Positions 50,278 to 59,015 of a stretch of 64,000 nt of DNA are shown piece after piece; position 1 is the stretch's first letter; every line of letters starts with the position of its first letter. A program made the translations under genes and the position numbers. Source of the DNA: Chitinophaga pinensis (GTDB taxonomy: Bacteria > Bacteroidota > Bacteroidia > Chitinophagales > Chitinophagaceae); assembly GCA_945897185.1 (NCBI GenBank), contig CAMDFC010000001.1, forward strand, positions 58,448 to 122,447. Reading direction: 5' to 3'. The notes beneath the pieces are model-generated. The model ran no database searches, had not been told where the DNA came from, and saw only the letters and a program-made list of their open reading frames with translations.

Positions 50278-52680
50278 TTGCTCTTTTTTCCCAAATACTC
50301 TTTTCAAGAAGCCCTTTCGTTTTGCACTTGTATCTTTATCGACGGGAGGTTGATTCGTTTCTTTTGCTGGACCAGCTTTGGGCATTTCTTTTGGTTTGTT
50401 GGTTTCTTCAAACTTCTTTGACTCGGTTACCACTTTTTCTCTTCCATCGCTGATTGGTATTTCAATGTACTCATTTGCATTATATCCCTCTTCACCTTCA
50501 GCAGGCAAGAGTTCTTCCGATTCTTGAATTTGGTTGTAATCAAATATAATTTCGTTTTGCATGTTTGCAGGAGGGATATAAGCTGCCCCTGGGTCAATAT
50601 TTAAGCTTTTGTCGTTGAACACTTGTTGGTAATAATAGGCCCAAGCAGGCATCGCCATTTGTGAACCACCTGCGGTATATAACATTCTCAGAAAAGGATC
50701 GTCACAGCCTACCCAAACGCCGGAGAGTAGTTGCGGACTAAATCCAATAAACCAGCCGTCTGCATTGTCGTTTGTGGTTCCTGTTTTACCCCCTAATTGT
50801 CCGGGTACACTATACGCCCCTCTCAAAGCCCGCGCTGTACCAAAATCAACCACGCCTTGTAACATTTTAGTCATTACAAAAGCTTCACTTTCGCTAATTA
50901 CTTCTTTGGTCTCAGCCCTAAAAGAAGCCAATACATTTCCATTTCGGTCTTCAATGCGACTGATGAAATTGGGTTTCACATTGAAACCCCTACCTGGAAA
51001 CATGCTAAAGGCTTGCACCATTTCAAATAAAGACAAATCCGCAGACCCCAAGGCAATAGATGGGTAAGGTGGAATGGGATTTACAATGCCGCATTGTTTT
51101 GCAAAATCGATCGTTCGCTGTACACCAAGTTGGTTGATGAGATGAACTGCTGCTGGGTTTTTTGAAAATGCGAGACATATGGCCATTGGACCACCTGAAC
51201 CGTCAATCATTTTGCCTCCCATATCAATCGGACCTCCAGGCATGTTTGTTTCTGGCGTATAGCCATTCATTACGCCCAAAGTGTACAAGATTGGTTTAAA
51301 TGTTGAGCCAACTTGTCTTTTGGTTTTGACGTTAACGTGGTCAAATTTATAGCGTTTAAAGCTACTGCCACCAACCCATGCTTTAACATCACCTGTCAAT
51401 GGATCCATAGACAACAACCCAATCTGCATGATTTGCTTGTGGTATCTTATTGAGTCTAGGGGAGACATGGTGGTATCTTTTTCCCTATTTGCATTCCATG
51501 CAAACACTTTCATTCTGATGGGCTCTAAAAAGGATTGTCTGATTTCCTCATCTGTTAGTCCATCTTCTTTTAAATTTCTCCACCTGTCCGTTTGCTTCAT
51601 CGCATTATCCAAAATCGCTTTCCCATCCTTTGTCTTCCAAACTGAACCATCTTTGATGTTGTATTGGCTATTGAAGACTTTTTGCAAATTTTGCATGTGT
51701 CTATATACCGCCACTTCTGCATATTCCTGCATTTTGGGGTTGATGGTAGTGAAAATTTTTAAGCCATCTTTGTAAATGTCATAGGGTTCCCCTGTTTTTG
51801 GATTCTCGTTTTCTTTACACCAGTTTTTTATTTCGTCTCTGAGTACTTCTCTGAAATAAGGTGCAATACCCGCATTCTCATCTAGTTTGAGGTACTTCAA
51901 TGCAATTGGCGCAATCTTGAGTGCTTTGGCCTCTTCTTCACTTAAAAACTCATTTCTTACCATTTGCTCCAACACCGTATTTCTTCTTGCCATGGCTGCC
52001 TTAGGATTTCTTCTTGGGTTATACCTTGTGCTGCCTTTGAGTAATCCAATAAGCACCGCTGCTTCTTCTATCTGTAATTGGCCTGGTTCTTTTTGAAAAT
52101 AGGTTTTAGCTGCATTTCGTATTCCATAGGTTTCATCACCGTAGTTGACCATATTCAAATACAAGGTGATAATTTCCTCTTTTGTGAAATTTCTTTCTAA
52201 GCGAATGGCCACAATCCACTCTTTTAATTTTTCAATTAATCGAGTAACACTTTTGCTACTTTGTTGTCCAAGTAACGCTTTTGCCAACTGTTGTGTAATT
52301 GTGCTTGCACCACCTTCGCTGCCTAAAAACACTACTGCCCTCAACAAGCTTTTAATATCAATACCAGAGTGTTCGTAAAACCTTTCATCTTCTGTAGCAA
52401 TCAATGCCTTGGTAACATTGGGGGAAATGTCTTGGTATTTTACATTTATCCTGTCTTTCAAGTAGAATTTTCCCATCAAGGTTCCATCATCCGCATATAT
52501 TTCGGATGAGGACAGCATAGATGGATTTTCAAGCTCTTCTATCGAAGGAAGTTTTCCAAATAAGCCCAAATAAATAACCAAGATCAGCAAGATTGCCGCA
52601 GCCCAGCCATAGAGGAATATTTTCCAAAAGATGCTGACAGGTTTCTTCGTTTCGCTGCTCTTTTTTGGGTTCATGCTCAT
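50275..52680 (-). CDS. class A penicillin-binding protein (PBP1A)
   Basis: Bifunctional peptidoglycan glycosyltransferase and transpeptidase of 801 aa, anchored by one helix (residues ~19-42). The GT51 domain (~60-240) has EDERFYEHSGID and GGASTITQQLAKALL. The transpeptidase domain (~420-700) has the catalytic Ser in GSTFKPILYTLG and the KTGTT motif in GGKTGTTNDNADGWF. The C-terminal ~90 residues are acidic/Pro-rich then basic (KRKGFLKRVFGKKEQ). Confidence 0.95.
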   Translation of the reverse strand: MSMNPKKSSETKKPVSIFWKIFLYGWAAAILLILVIYLGLFGKLPSIEELENPSMLSSSEIYADDGTLMGKFYLKDRINVKYQDISPNVTKALIATEDERFYEHSGIDIKSLLRAVVFLGSEGGASTITQQLAKALLGQQSSKSVTRLIEKLKEWIVAIRLERNFTKEEIITLYLNMVNYGDETYGIRNAAKTYFQKEPGQLQIEEAAVLIGLLKGSTRYNPRRNPKAAMARRNTVLEQMVRNEFLSEEEAKALKIAPIALKYLKLDENAGIAPYFREVLRDEIKNWCKENENPKTGEPYDIYKDGLKIFTTINPKMQEYAEVAVYRHMQNLQKVFNSQYNIKDGSVWKTKDGKAILDNAMKQTDRWRNLKEDGLTDEEIRQSFLEPIRMKVFAWNANREKDTTMSPLDSIRYHKQIMQIGLLSMDPLTGDVKAWVGGSSFKRYKFDHVNVKTKRQVGSTFKPILYTLGVMNGYTPETNMPGGPIDMGGKMIDGSGGPMAICLAFSKNPAAVHLINQLGVQRTIDFAKQCGIVNPIPPYPSIALGSADLSLFEMVQAFSMFPGRGFNVKPNFISRIEDRNGNVLASFRAETKEVISESEAFVMTKMLQGVVDFGTARALRGAYSVPGQLGGKTGTTNDNADGWFIGFSPQLLSGVWVGCDDPFLRMLYTAGGSQMAMPAWAYYYQQVFNDKSLNIDPGAAYIPPANMQNEIIFDYNQIQESEELLPAEGEEGYNANEYIEIPISDGREKVVTESKKFEETNKPKEMPKAGPAKETNQPPVDKDTSAKRKGFLKRVFGKKEQ

Positions 52681-52725
52681 AGGGTAAAACTAAAGAAAAG
52701 CGCTGTCTTAAAGGGAAAGGAAATC

Positions 52726-55700
52726 TTAAAATTTTCCAGGTAATTGGCGTTGGAGGAAACGCAGGTATTCTTCAATACTTTTATCTTCCATCATTTTCTT
52801 GAGGTTCTCAGGGGAAACAATGATGAATTTATATTTGTCGGCTTGCAGCCAAGGGAATATTTCTCTGCTGGCAATAGGTGCTGTTTTTTCAAAATAGCTG
52901 AGTGCATCCGCAGCATTTTGGAAAACACTTATCAGGATATAAGGGGTATTACCAACGTTGTTATTCTGTATGTTTAGGCTATTGGTGGAATAGCGCTCAG
53001 CATGGTACCTGGTCAATGCTCTTTTTGCTTCATTCACATAAACCACATCTACATCTTTTAAAATCATCATGATCGCATAGGGGTCGGTAGGCGAGAAGGT
53101 AAAGCGTTCTTCTTTCTTTTCTGCTACAGGTGCTCTAAACTGGGTAGTATCTACTTTCCCTTTTTGCTTTATGGGCATTGCAATTAAGCGTGTTGGTTCT
53201 TCTTTTTTTGCCAGGCTTTCTTTGTTCTTGGGAAGTGGTCTGTCATCTATCCAAGCAAGGCTATCTTCCTTTACTCGGGTTATTTGCATTGAATTGAGTT
53301 CAGTTTCAATTTCAGTCCTTCTGGCAACAACATCAGCAATCGATTTTGCTTTTTCAGCAAGTACAGATTTGGGAAAGCGTTCAATTATTTTATTGAGTGT
53401 AATAATGGCTTGTTCATCACTTCTGTTTTTTATATAATAAATTGATTCAATATAGAGTAACTGAGCGCTCCAGTTATTTTCTCCATAGGTTTGATCTGCC
53501 TTTTTCTTTTCATTCAAGGCGGTTTCAAATTTCCCCGCAAGAAAAAGGTCATAAATTTCTGCATAGGTTTTATCTATGGATGCTTGGGTTAATTCCTTTT
53601 TCTTACTTGCCGCAAGCGGGTCGCTTATCAGCTGTGCATTTTTGCTGGTTGGAAATTCTTCAATCAGTTTCTCTTTGTAGAAGGAGGATTGAGCAATATT
53701 TTTTAATTGTGCGTAGCAAAATGAAAGATTGAAATATGCATTGGCAAGAAGCTCAGTATCTGCTTCTTCGCTTAAACTTTTTTCGTACCAAAAAATTGCA
53801 GATGCCCAATCTCCTAGTTTATCCTGAAATACATTTCCCATTTTTGCATAAGCTTCGTTTCTTTTAGCACTCGACAACAGCTGTTGTTCTTTGGTGATGG
53901 GAAGATTTTTGGCTAAGCTTTCAATAGACAAGACTGGTGCGGCTTCTTGTTGAACAACTATTCTTCTTGCGCCATCTTGTCCCCGCTGTGAAACCATCTT
54001 TGTTCCATTGATTGCTACCAGCCTTCTCCAGTTGTCGGCATTTTGTCTTGAACCCCATTTAGATTTAAATCCAGTCTTTCCTTGTGCAATTAAAGTGGCG
54101 TTATTAAAATACCATTCTCCTTTTGGCTGATTATTGTTAAATATATTTCCTGCATTTGGATCTGGTAACCCATTTCTTTGGCCCCTGCCACTCGCAGCCA
54201 AATTGGTGGTTGAATTTTCTTCTTCCTCATCCAGGGCTCCCTGCTCTTTTCTTAACTTTTTCAGCAATGCTTTTAAATAGTCGTCTCTTTCTTTTGGAGG
54301 CATGTTGGCAATGGCTTGTAGACTGTCCTCTTCCTCTAAGATGGTTTGCAGCGCCACCAATTCATTGGATATGCTTTTCTTCAATTTTATTTCTTCCTCT
54401 ACCAATGGCGAAACCACACCCAAGCTATCATAATACGTATTTGCAAGTTTGTAGTTTTTTTCTGCAAAAGCCAGGTTGGCTATTTTGAGGTTGTTATTTG
54501 TTTTCGCATTCGGATCATTTGAATTGCTTTCATTACTTTTTAACAAGAGTTCAATAGCCGTTTTTCTATTGTTTCTTCCTAATTCCATTTCTGCAGCAGC
54601 GTCATAAATGATCGATTGATAGGAGAGGTACTTTTCACGTTTTGCCATTTTTAAGAGGAGGTTCACCTGTTCCTCTGTTCTTTTTTGTAGGTCTGCTTCA
54701 TTAGAAACAAGTGCAACTTGGTAGATCCTGGCATAGGCCTCCATAATTGGGTCTGTGGTTATGGAAATGGCTTTATTAAAAAATGCATCAGCTTCTTCCT
54801 TGACTTCTATTTTGCTTTTTAATTGGGCAATTAAGAAATAACGCCTAGACCGTTCAAGACTGTTGTTTGTAGCATCTATTGATGCTTCAAGGTAATGGAC
54901 GGTTGAATCGTATTGGTTATTTTTTAAAAACCAGATGGCTTTCTGTTCTGCCAAACCATCCTTTAATCTTTTTGGAAAATGTTTATCACGGTATAACGTT
55001 TCAATCAATCCCTTTGCTTCGTCTTCATTTCCCTGCTCCAGTAAAGTGCGTACAATCCAGAGTAGGGCATCATTTCTGGCAGATGGTTGCGCAGAAAAGC
55101 CGGTTTCTTTGGTAGAAACGGTGTAAATATTTCCAGATGAATTGAGGTTGGAGCCAATTGTTTTTTCTAGACCAGACTCCTCTTTTGTTCTGGGTTGAAA
55201 AGTGTAGTTGATGTATTGGAAAACATCATAAGCAGAATCAAATTTCTTTTGGTAGAAATAAGCTTGCCCCATTAATAGATAAAGGTCATCCACCCAATCA
55301 TTTCTCAAGTCGTGTAATAGAATTCCATTATTCGCTTTGTGTATAATAGAGTCCAGTTCTTGTTTTTGTGTTGCAGTTTGATCTAGACTGTAGTTGTAAA
55401 ATCCAATTAATTGAGTGAAAGTATCTTTGTGTGCTTGTTTTGCAGAGGCAATTACATCCTGAAGTTTGTTGTTGGCGTTGAAGTAAAAGTTGTAGTGCGC
55501 CACTACATTTTCTTTCATTCTTTTAACAGGATTGATTTTTTTATCAGGGGTCATTTCTGATTTCAATTTCCTGTTTTCGAAGGCCTTGGGCTTTTTTAGG
55601 TCGTATGTTAGATTCAGTTGTGCCACTAAAGTTTGGGTAAATAGCATAGTGATGGTAGAGAGCACAATCTTGCGTAAAATGAAGGCGATATGACCAACTG

Positions 55701-55785
55701 GTTTCTGCACGGATTGTAAAACTACGGTTAATCCCCCTATTTTAAAAGGGGTTGATTTACGAATTAACACTAACTTTAGGGCCAT
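52726..55785 (-). CDS. TPR protein, PorW/SprE-like type IX secretion component
   Basis: A large (about 1019-aa) exported TPR protein. The N-terminal block (HYNFYFNANNKLQDVIASAK) and repeated TPR helices to ~830 match the gliding/secretion protein SprE (PorW), needed for type IX secretion. A C-terminal ~100-residue domain (PYILISVFQNAADALSYFEK) follows a charged linker. The signal peptide ends VAQLNL, without a lipobox Cys although SprE/PorW is usually described as a lipoprotein. The start is uncertain: MALKLVLIRK at 55785, a GTG or the Met further in are possible; the track's 55845 overlaps the divergent gene. It fits the T9SS-tagged proteins in this window. Confidence 0.68.
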   Translation of the reverse strand: MALKLVLIRKSTPFKIGGLTVVLQSVQKPVGHIAFILRKIVLSTITMLFTQTLVAQLNLTYDLKKPKAFENRKLKSEMTPDKKINPVKRMKENVVAHYNFYFNANNKLQDVIASAKQAHKDTFTQLIGFYNYSLDQTATQKQELDSIIHKANNGILLHDLRNDWVDDLYLLMGQAYFYQKKFDSAYDVFQYINYTFQPRTKEESGLEKTIGSNLNSSGNIYTVSTKETGFSAQPSARNDALLWIVRTLLEQGNEDEAKGLIETLYRDKHFPKRLKDGLAEQKAIWFLKNNQYDSTVHYLEASIDATNNSLERSRRYFLIAQLKSKIEVKEEADAFFNKAISITTDPIMEAYARIYQVALVSNEADLQKRTEEQVNLLLKMAKREKYLSYQSIIYDAAAEMELGRNNRKTAIELLLKSNESNSNDPNAKTNNNLKIANLAFAEKNYKLANTYYDSLGVVSPLVEEEIKLKKSISNELVALQTILEEEDSLQAIANMPPKERDDYLKALLKKLRKEQGALDEEEENSTTNLAASGRGQRNGLPDPNAGNIFNNNQPKGEWYFNNATLIAQGKTGFKSKWGSRQNADNWRRLVAINGTKMVSQRGQDGARRIVVQQEAAPVLSIESLAKNLPITKEQQLLSSAKRNEAYAKMGNVFQDKLGDWASAIFWYEKSLSEEADTELLANAYFNLSFCYAQLKNIAQSSFYKEKLIEEFPTSKNAQLISDPLAASKKKELTQASIDKTYAEIYDLFLAGKFETALNEKKKADQTYGENNWSAQLLYIESIYYIKNRSDEQAIITLNKIIERFPKSVLAEKAKSIADVVARRTEIETELNSMQITRVKEDSLAWIDDRPLPKNKESLAKKEEPTRLIAMPIKQKGKVDTTQFRAPVAEKKEERFTFSPTDPYAIMMILKDVDVVYVNEAKRALTRYHAERYSTNSLNIQNNNVGNTPYILISVFQNAADALSYFEKTAPIASREIFPWLQADKYKFIIVSPENLKKMMEDKSIEEYLRFLQRQLPGKF

Positions 55786-55801
55786 CAAGTATTCCTTATA
55801 A

Positions 55802-56197
55802 ATGAGTGAAACCATCAACCAAAGCAGGTTCAAGAGACTCTCCAATCGATACCGTTTGGTGGTGATGAACGACCATTCTTATGAAGAGGTAGTCACATTC
55901 AAAATAACCCGTTTGGGTGTGTACATTGCATCCTGTTTTGTATTTGTGCTTTTAGTGGGACTAACTACAGCCCTTATCAGCTTTACACCGCTCAAATACT
56001 ATATTCCTGGATATGGTAGTCAATCGGAGAGAAGGGAGCTGACCAAATTAAAATTGCGGACGGATTCTCTTGAAAAGCAGATTTTATACCGAGAAGCCTA
56101 TTGGGAAAATATAAAGAATGTTTTATCCGGCAAGGCTGAATTGATCTTAGATACGGCTGTTATTTCTATCCCAGATTTGGAACAAACCCTGGAGTAA
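55802..56197 (+). CDS. short membrane protein matching the N-terminus of M23-type peptidases
   Basis: A 131-aa single-pass protein. The N-terminal segment NRYRLVVMNDHSYEEVVTFKITRLGVY, a membrane helix at ~37-62 and PLKYYIPGYGSQSERRELTKLKLRTDSLEKQI match the anchor and coiled-coil region of a Bacteroidota M23 (LytM) peptidase family whose members are normally about 290 aa. The peptidase domain is absent and the gene ends cleanly at a stop just before the atpI-like gene. It may be a genuine short paralogue or a degraded gene. It is divergent from the PorW-like gene. Confidence 0.6.
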   Translation: MSETINQSRFKRLSNRYRLVVMNDHSYEEVVTFKITRLGVYIASCFVFVLLVGLTTALISFTPLKYYIPGYGSQSERRELTKLKLRTDSLEKQILYREAYWENIKNVLSGKAELILDTAVISIPDLEQTLE

Positions 56198-56210
56198 TAA
56201 ATTGGGTACT

Positions 56211-56441
56211 ATGTCAATCATCAATAAGAACAAAGATAAAGGGCAATCAAGTGTTTCTGCCATGCGTTATTTGGGATTGGCTTCACAACTTTTTATTTCT
56301 ATTGGTGTTGCACTTTGGTTGGGATGGAAATTAGATGGTTTTTTTTCATTTCAATCTCCATGGCTTATTTGGATTTTACCTTTGGTCGTGGTTGTATCTT
56401 TGCTCATCAAAATCATCATTGATACAAACAAAAAAAAGTAA
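56211..56441 (+). CDS. AtpI/AtpZ-like F0F1-ATPase assembly protein
   Basis: A 76-aa protein with two membrane helices (about residues 20-38 and 47-70) and the ALWLGWKLDGFF loop typical of AtpI/AtpZ (the Gly-x-Lys/Asp pattern). It helps c-ring assembly or Mg2+ entry for F-type ATPase. The ATG at 56211 is preferred to the track's TTG at 56202. It is followed by the next gene without a gap, but not by atpB/E/F. Confidence 0.75.
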   Translation: MSIINKNKDKGQSSVSAMRYLGLASQLFISIGVALWLGWKLDGFFSFQSPWLIWILPLVVVVSLLIKIIIDTNKKK

Positions 56442-56828
56442 ATGAATCTTCGAAATTCCCTTCGTCCAATTTGGTTATTGTTTATAGGGATCAATTTTTT
56501 GGGTTTGGTATTTTACAAACAGCTTAAAACCGTTGGTGTGAATACGGATGTTTTTCTAGCTGGGCATGTCTTTGTTTTTACATTGACCATAATTTCATTT
56601 TACCTATTGAATAAGGGTTTAAATGCCAAGACTACATTTAATTTCATGTCTTCTGTCTACGGGTCTTTTTTGATGAAACTGGTATTCGGCGCAGCTGCAG
56701 TGGTAGGTTATGTTATGTATGCTGGAGAAGAAAAAAACCTCCCTGCCGTTTTTGCAAATTTATTTCTCTATTTGTTTTATACTTTTCTTGAAATGAGGGG
56801 CTTGCTGGAAATCTCGAAGAAAAAATAG
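56442..56828 (+). CDS. four-helix membrane protein linked to AtpI
   Basis: A 128-aa hydrophobic protein with about four helices (residues ~8-26, 38-58, 70-92, 100-120). No recognised motif. In many Bacteroidota a protein of this size stands between atpI and atpB at the head of the ATP-synthase operon, so an accessory role in F0 assembly is the best inference. Its ATG is directly after the stop of the atpI-like gene. Confidence 0.65.
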   Translation: MNLRNSLRPIWLLFIGINFLGLVFYKQLKTVGVNTDVFLAGHVFVFTLTIISFYLLNKGLNAKTTFNFMSSVYGSFLMKLVFGAAAVVGYVMYAGEEKNLPAVFANLFLYLFYTFLEMRGLLEISKKK

Positions 56829-56830
56829 TC

Positions 56831-57451
56831 ATGTCTAAAGCGCAGGCACCTCTACAATCACTTAACGATTTTATCCCGGAAGGTGCTTACCCCATGGTTG
56901 AGCCTTATTTGTTGCATTATAAAGTGCACTTAACCATTACTAAGTCGCGCTCCTCTGTTTTGGGGGATTATAGAAATGCACATGCAGATAAAGCACATCG
57001 AATCAGTGTGAATGGCAACCTCAATCCATATGCATTTTTGGTAACCCTGCTGCACGAGTTGGCACACCTTATCACATTTATTCGTTTCGGCCATCGGGTT
57101 GATGCCCATGGAAAAGAATGGAAGCAACAGTTTTCTGAGTTGTTAAAACATTTTCTTGAGACGTCTTTATTTCCAATTGATATTCAGAATCAATTGATGC
57201 AATCCTTAACTAATCCGGCTGCTAGCTCTTGCGCCGATGTCAATTTATTGCGCGTGCTTAGAAAGTATGATCCAAAGAAAGAAGGTCATTTTTTGGTAGA
57301 AGAACTACAAGTGGGTTCAGAATTTATGATAAAAGGGGGCAGGAAATTTCAACGTGGAGAACGTGTAAGAAAACGTATTAAAGCAACCGAAATTACAACC
57401 GGAAAAGTGTATTTGTTTAGTCCCGTTTATGAAGTAAAGGTAACAAGCTGA
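56831..57451 (+). CDS. SprT-like zinc metalloprotease-family protein
   Basis: A 206-aa protein with the zinc-site helix VTLLHELAHLITFIRFGHRVDAHGKEW near residue 74 (HExxH plus downstream His). Such SprT-like proteins are related to Spartan-type proteases that cut DNA-protein crosslinks, but the bacterial members are uncharacterised. It follows the membrane protein by 2 nt and ends 0 nt before the convergent GNAT gene. Confidence 0.82.
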   Translation: MSKAQAPLQSLNDFIPEGAYPMVEPYLLHYKVHLTITKSRSSVLGDYRNAHADKAHRISVNGNLNPYAFLVTLLHELAHLITFIRFGHRVDAHGKEWKQQFSELLKHFLETSLFPIDIQNQLMQSLTNPAASSCADVNLLRVLRKYDPKKEGHFLVEELQVGSEFMIKGGRKFQRGERVRKRIKATEITTGKVYLFSPVYEVKVTS

Positions 57452-57955
57452 TCAAAGCAGTTTACACATCCAAACAGAACAACCATGATGTCCAGTATTT
57501 CCCATGGGTCCGTTTAGGTATTCAAAACCGAATTTCTCATAAGCAGTAATTGCGCGTTTTAATTCTGGCATGGTTTCCAGGTACATTTTTTTAAATCCGC
57601 TTTGTTTGGCTACTTCGATCGATTTATTGATGATTGCAGCACCTATTCCTTTTCCTCTGCTTTCAGGTAACAAATACATTTTCACTAGCTCACAAGTATC
57701 TTCTGGTAGTCCATCACTGTGAAAAAATCCTCCACCTCCAAGTAGCTCTCCATCCTGCTCTGCAATAAAATAACCAGCACCTTCTGCCTCAAACAATTCA
57801 AACAGATGGTCTGTGGTAGAATCATAGTAGACTGTGCCTGGTTTATTGGCACCAAATTCTTCTAGTGTGGATCTAATAATTTTTGCAATCAGTGGGTTAT
57901 CTGCTTGCGCTATGGGTCTAATGGTAAATGACTGATCTTGTTCTTGCAATGCCAT
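57452..57955 (-). CDS. GNAT-family N-acetyltransferase
   Basis: A 167-aa acetyl-CoA-dependent acetyltransferase. Acetyl-CoA-binding motif A is LLPESRGKGIGAAIINKSIE near residue 97, followed by KMYLETMPEL and YEKFGFEYL. The substrate is unknown. It abuts the SprT-like gene tail to tail and lies 40 nt downstream of blh on the same strand, so it may be read from the rhodopsin/blh transcript. Confidence 0.87.
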   Translation of the reverse strand: MALQEQDQSFTIRPIAQADNPLIAKIIRSTLEEFGANKPGTVYYDSTTDHLFELFEAEGAGYFIAEQDGELLGGGGFFHSDGLPEDTCELVKMYLLPESRGKGIGAAIINKSIEVAKQSGFKKMYLETMPELKRAITAYEKFGFEYLNGPMGNTGHHGCSVWMCKLL

Positions 57956-57995
57956 ACCGTAAAATTAGAAAAAGAACAGCATTGAAAATGATAAA

Positions 57996-58937
57996 CTACT
58001 TACTGTTTTTGATCATTTGGTTCATCACATCCAAATGTGGTAATGTGATCACAGAGAGGAAGATAAAAATGACGGGTAGCGGGTCTGAGGTGATGCCTGC
58101 AATAGACCAAAGAAAAGAGGTAACCACAAAAAATAGCGCTGCCAAGATGGTCATTGGCATTGTTCTTCTCCACATGCCTATGGCATCCATTTGCTTGTGG
58201 TTTTGTTGTGATTTCAAAAAAGTAAAAATCATTTCAAAAGACCTGATCGCATGCCAACCACCAAAGTAAAGTGCAAAAGAAGGTAACAAAGGCAGGTAAA
58301 CGCCAATAACAAGAATGGCAATAAGGTTTAACAAGGTCAAAACTGAGAACTGTTTTGAATTGTTGAAGTGACTGAAAAAACTCAGCATAAATACAAGACT
58401 ACCCAAGCCAGATAAAACATATGATTTTTCAATACAAAGGTAATTCCAAGAAGAAATAACGACAGCTGAATTGGAAGTTATGCGGAGGAGTATTATTTCT
58501 GTCTCTTTTTGATGGGTAAGTAAAATAAGAAGCAATACAAAACATCCCCAGAGGAAGCGGTTAATGTTCCATAGCCATTCTTTTTTCGAATTGGGGATAT
58601 CGATTTCTCCAAAATGCCATGCAGAGATCACAAGGAATAGCAATAAGCTGAAAGCTGGGAAAAACACCCAGCAGGTGGCATAGAATAGGATTGCAACAAG
58701 GTATTTAAATAAGAAGTGTGTGAATTGAAACTTCTTGCCACTTATCGTATCATTTACTTTGGCAACAATATGATCTAACGCACCATGCGGAATGCCTGTG
58801 AGTGCAATCATGCCTACAAAATAGGCTACTTGAATTTCAAATGGGATAGCACCGCTAATTTCTTGCCAGAAAACCAATACCAATCCCAGGATTGCATTAA
58901 GCCAAGTAAGGTTCGAGAATGATATAAAACGGTTCAA
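57996..58937 (-). CDS. blh: beta-carotene 15,15'-dioxygenase (Brp/Blh)
   Basis: Integral membrane oxygenase that cleaves beta-carotene into two all-trans-retinals, the rhodopsin chromophore. 313 aa, about eight helices. Conserved His-bearing motifs: GIPHGALDHI (residues 48-57), SAWHFGEIDIP near 131, FGGWHAIRSFEM near 228 and LPHLDVMNQM near the end; His residues bind the iron. It starts with TTG at 58937; the nearby ATG is out of frame. It lies 78 nt after the rhodopsin stop with a hairpin in the gap. Beta-carotene synthesis genes (crtEBIY) are not in the window. Confidence 0.93.
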   Translation of the reverse strand: MNRFISFSNLTWLNAILGLVLVFWQEISGAIPFEIQVAYFVGMIALTGIPHGALDHIVAKVNDTISGKKFQFTHFLFKYLVAILFYATCWVFFPAFSLLLFLVISAWHFGEIDIPNSKKEWLWNINRFLWGCFVLLLILLTHQKETEIILLRITSNSAVVISSWNYLCIEKSYVLSGLGSLVFMLSFFSHFNNSKQFSVLTLLNLIAILVIGVYLPLLPSFALYFGGWHAIRSFEMIFTFLKSQQNHKQMDAIGMWRRTMPMTILAALFFVVTSFLWSIAGITSDPLPVIFIFLSVITLPHLDVMNQMIKNSK

Positions 58938-58962
58938 CGAGTAACATTTTGGAATAAAATAA

Positions 58963-59000
58963 AAATAAAAGGCCTATGTATTCACATAGGCCTTTTATTT
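58963..59000 (-). terminator. hairpin between rhodopsin and blh
   Basis: A perfect 17-bp stem AAATAAAAGGCCTATGT, loop ATTC, ACATAGGCCTTTTATTT. On the minus strand it is followed by TTTATTTTATT, so it resembles a rho-independent terminator, placed 15 nt after the rhodopsin stop and 26 nt before the blh TTG. It may end most transcripts after the highly expressed rhodopsin gene and let a minority through to blh. Confidence 0.8.
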
Positions 59001-59015
59001 AATATGCGAGACGTT

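Noticed and set aside
56202-57451. An ATP-synthase operon
   Set aside because: Only AtpI-like and an accessory membrane protein are present; no subunit genes follow.
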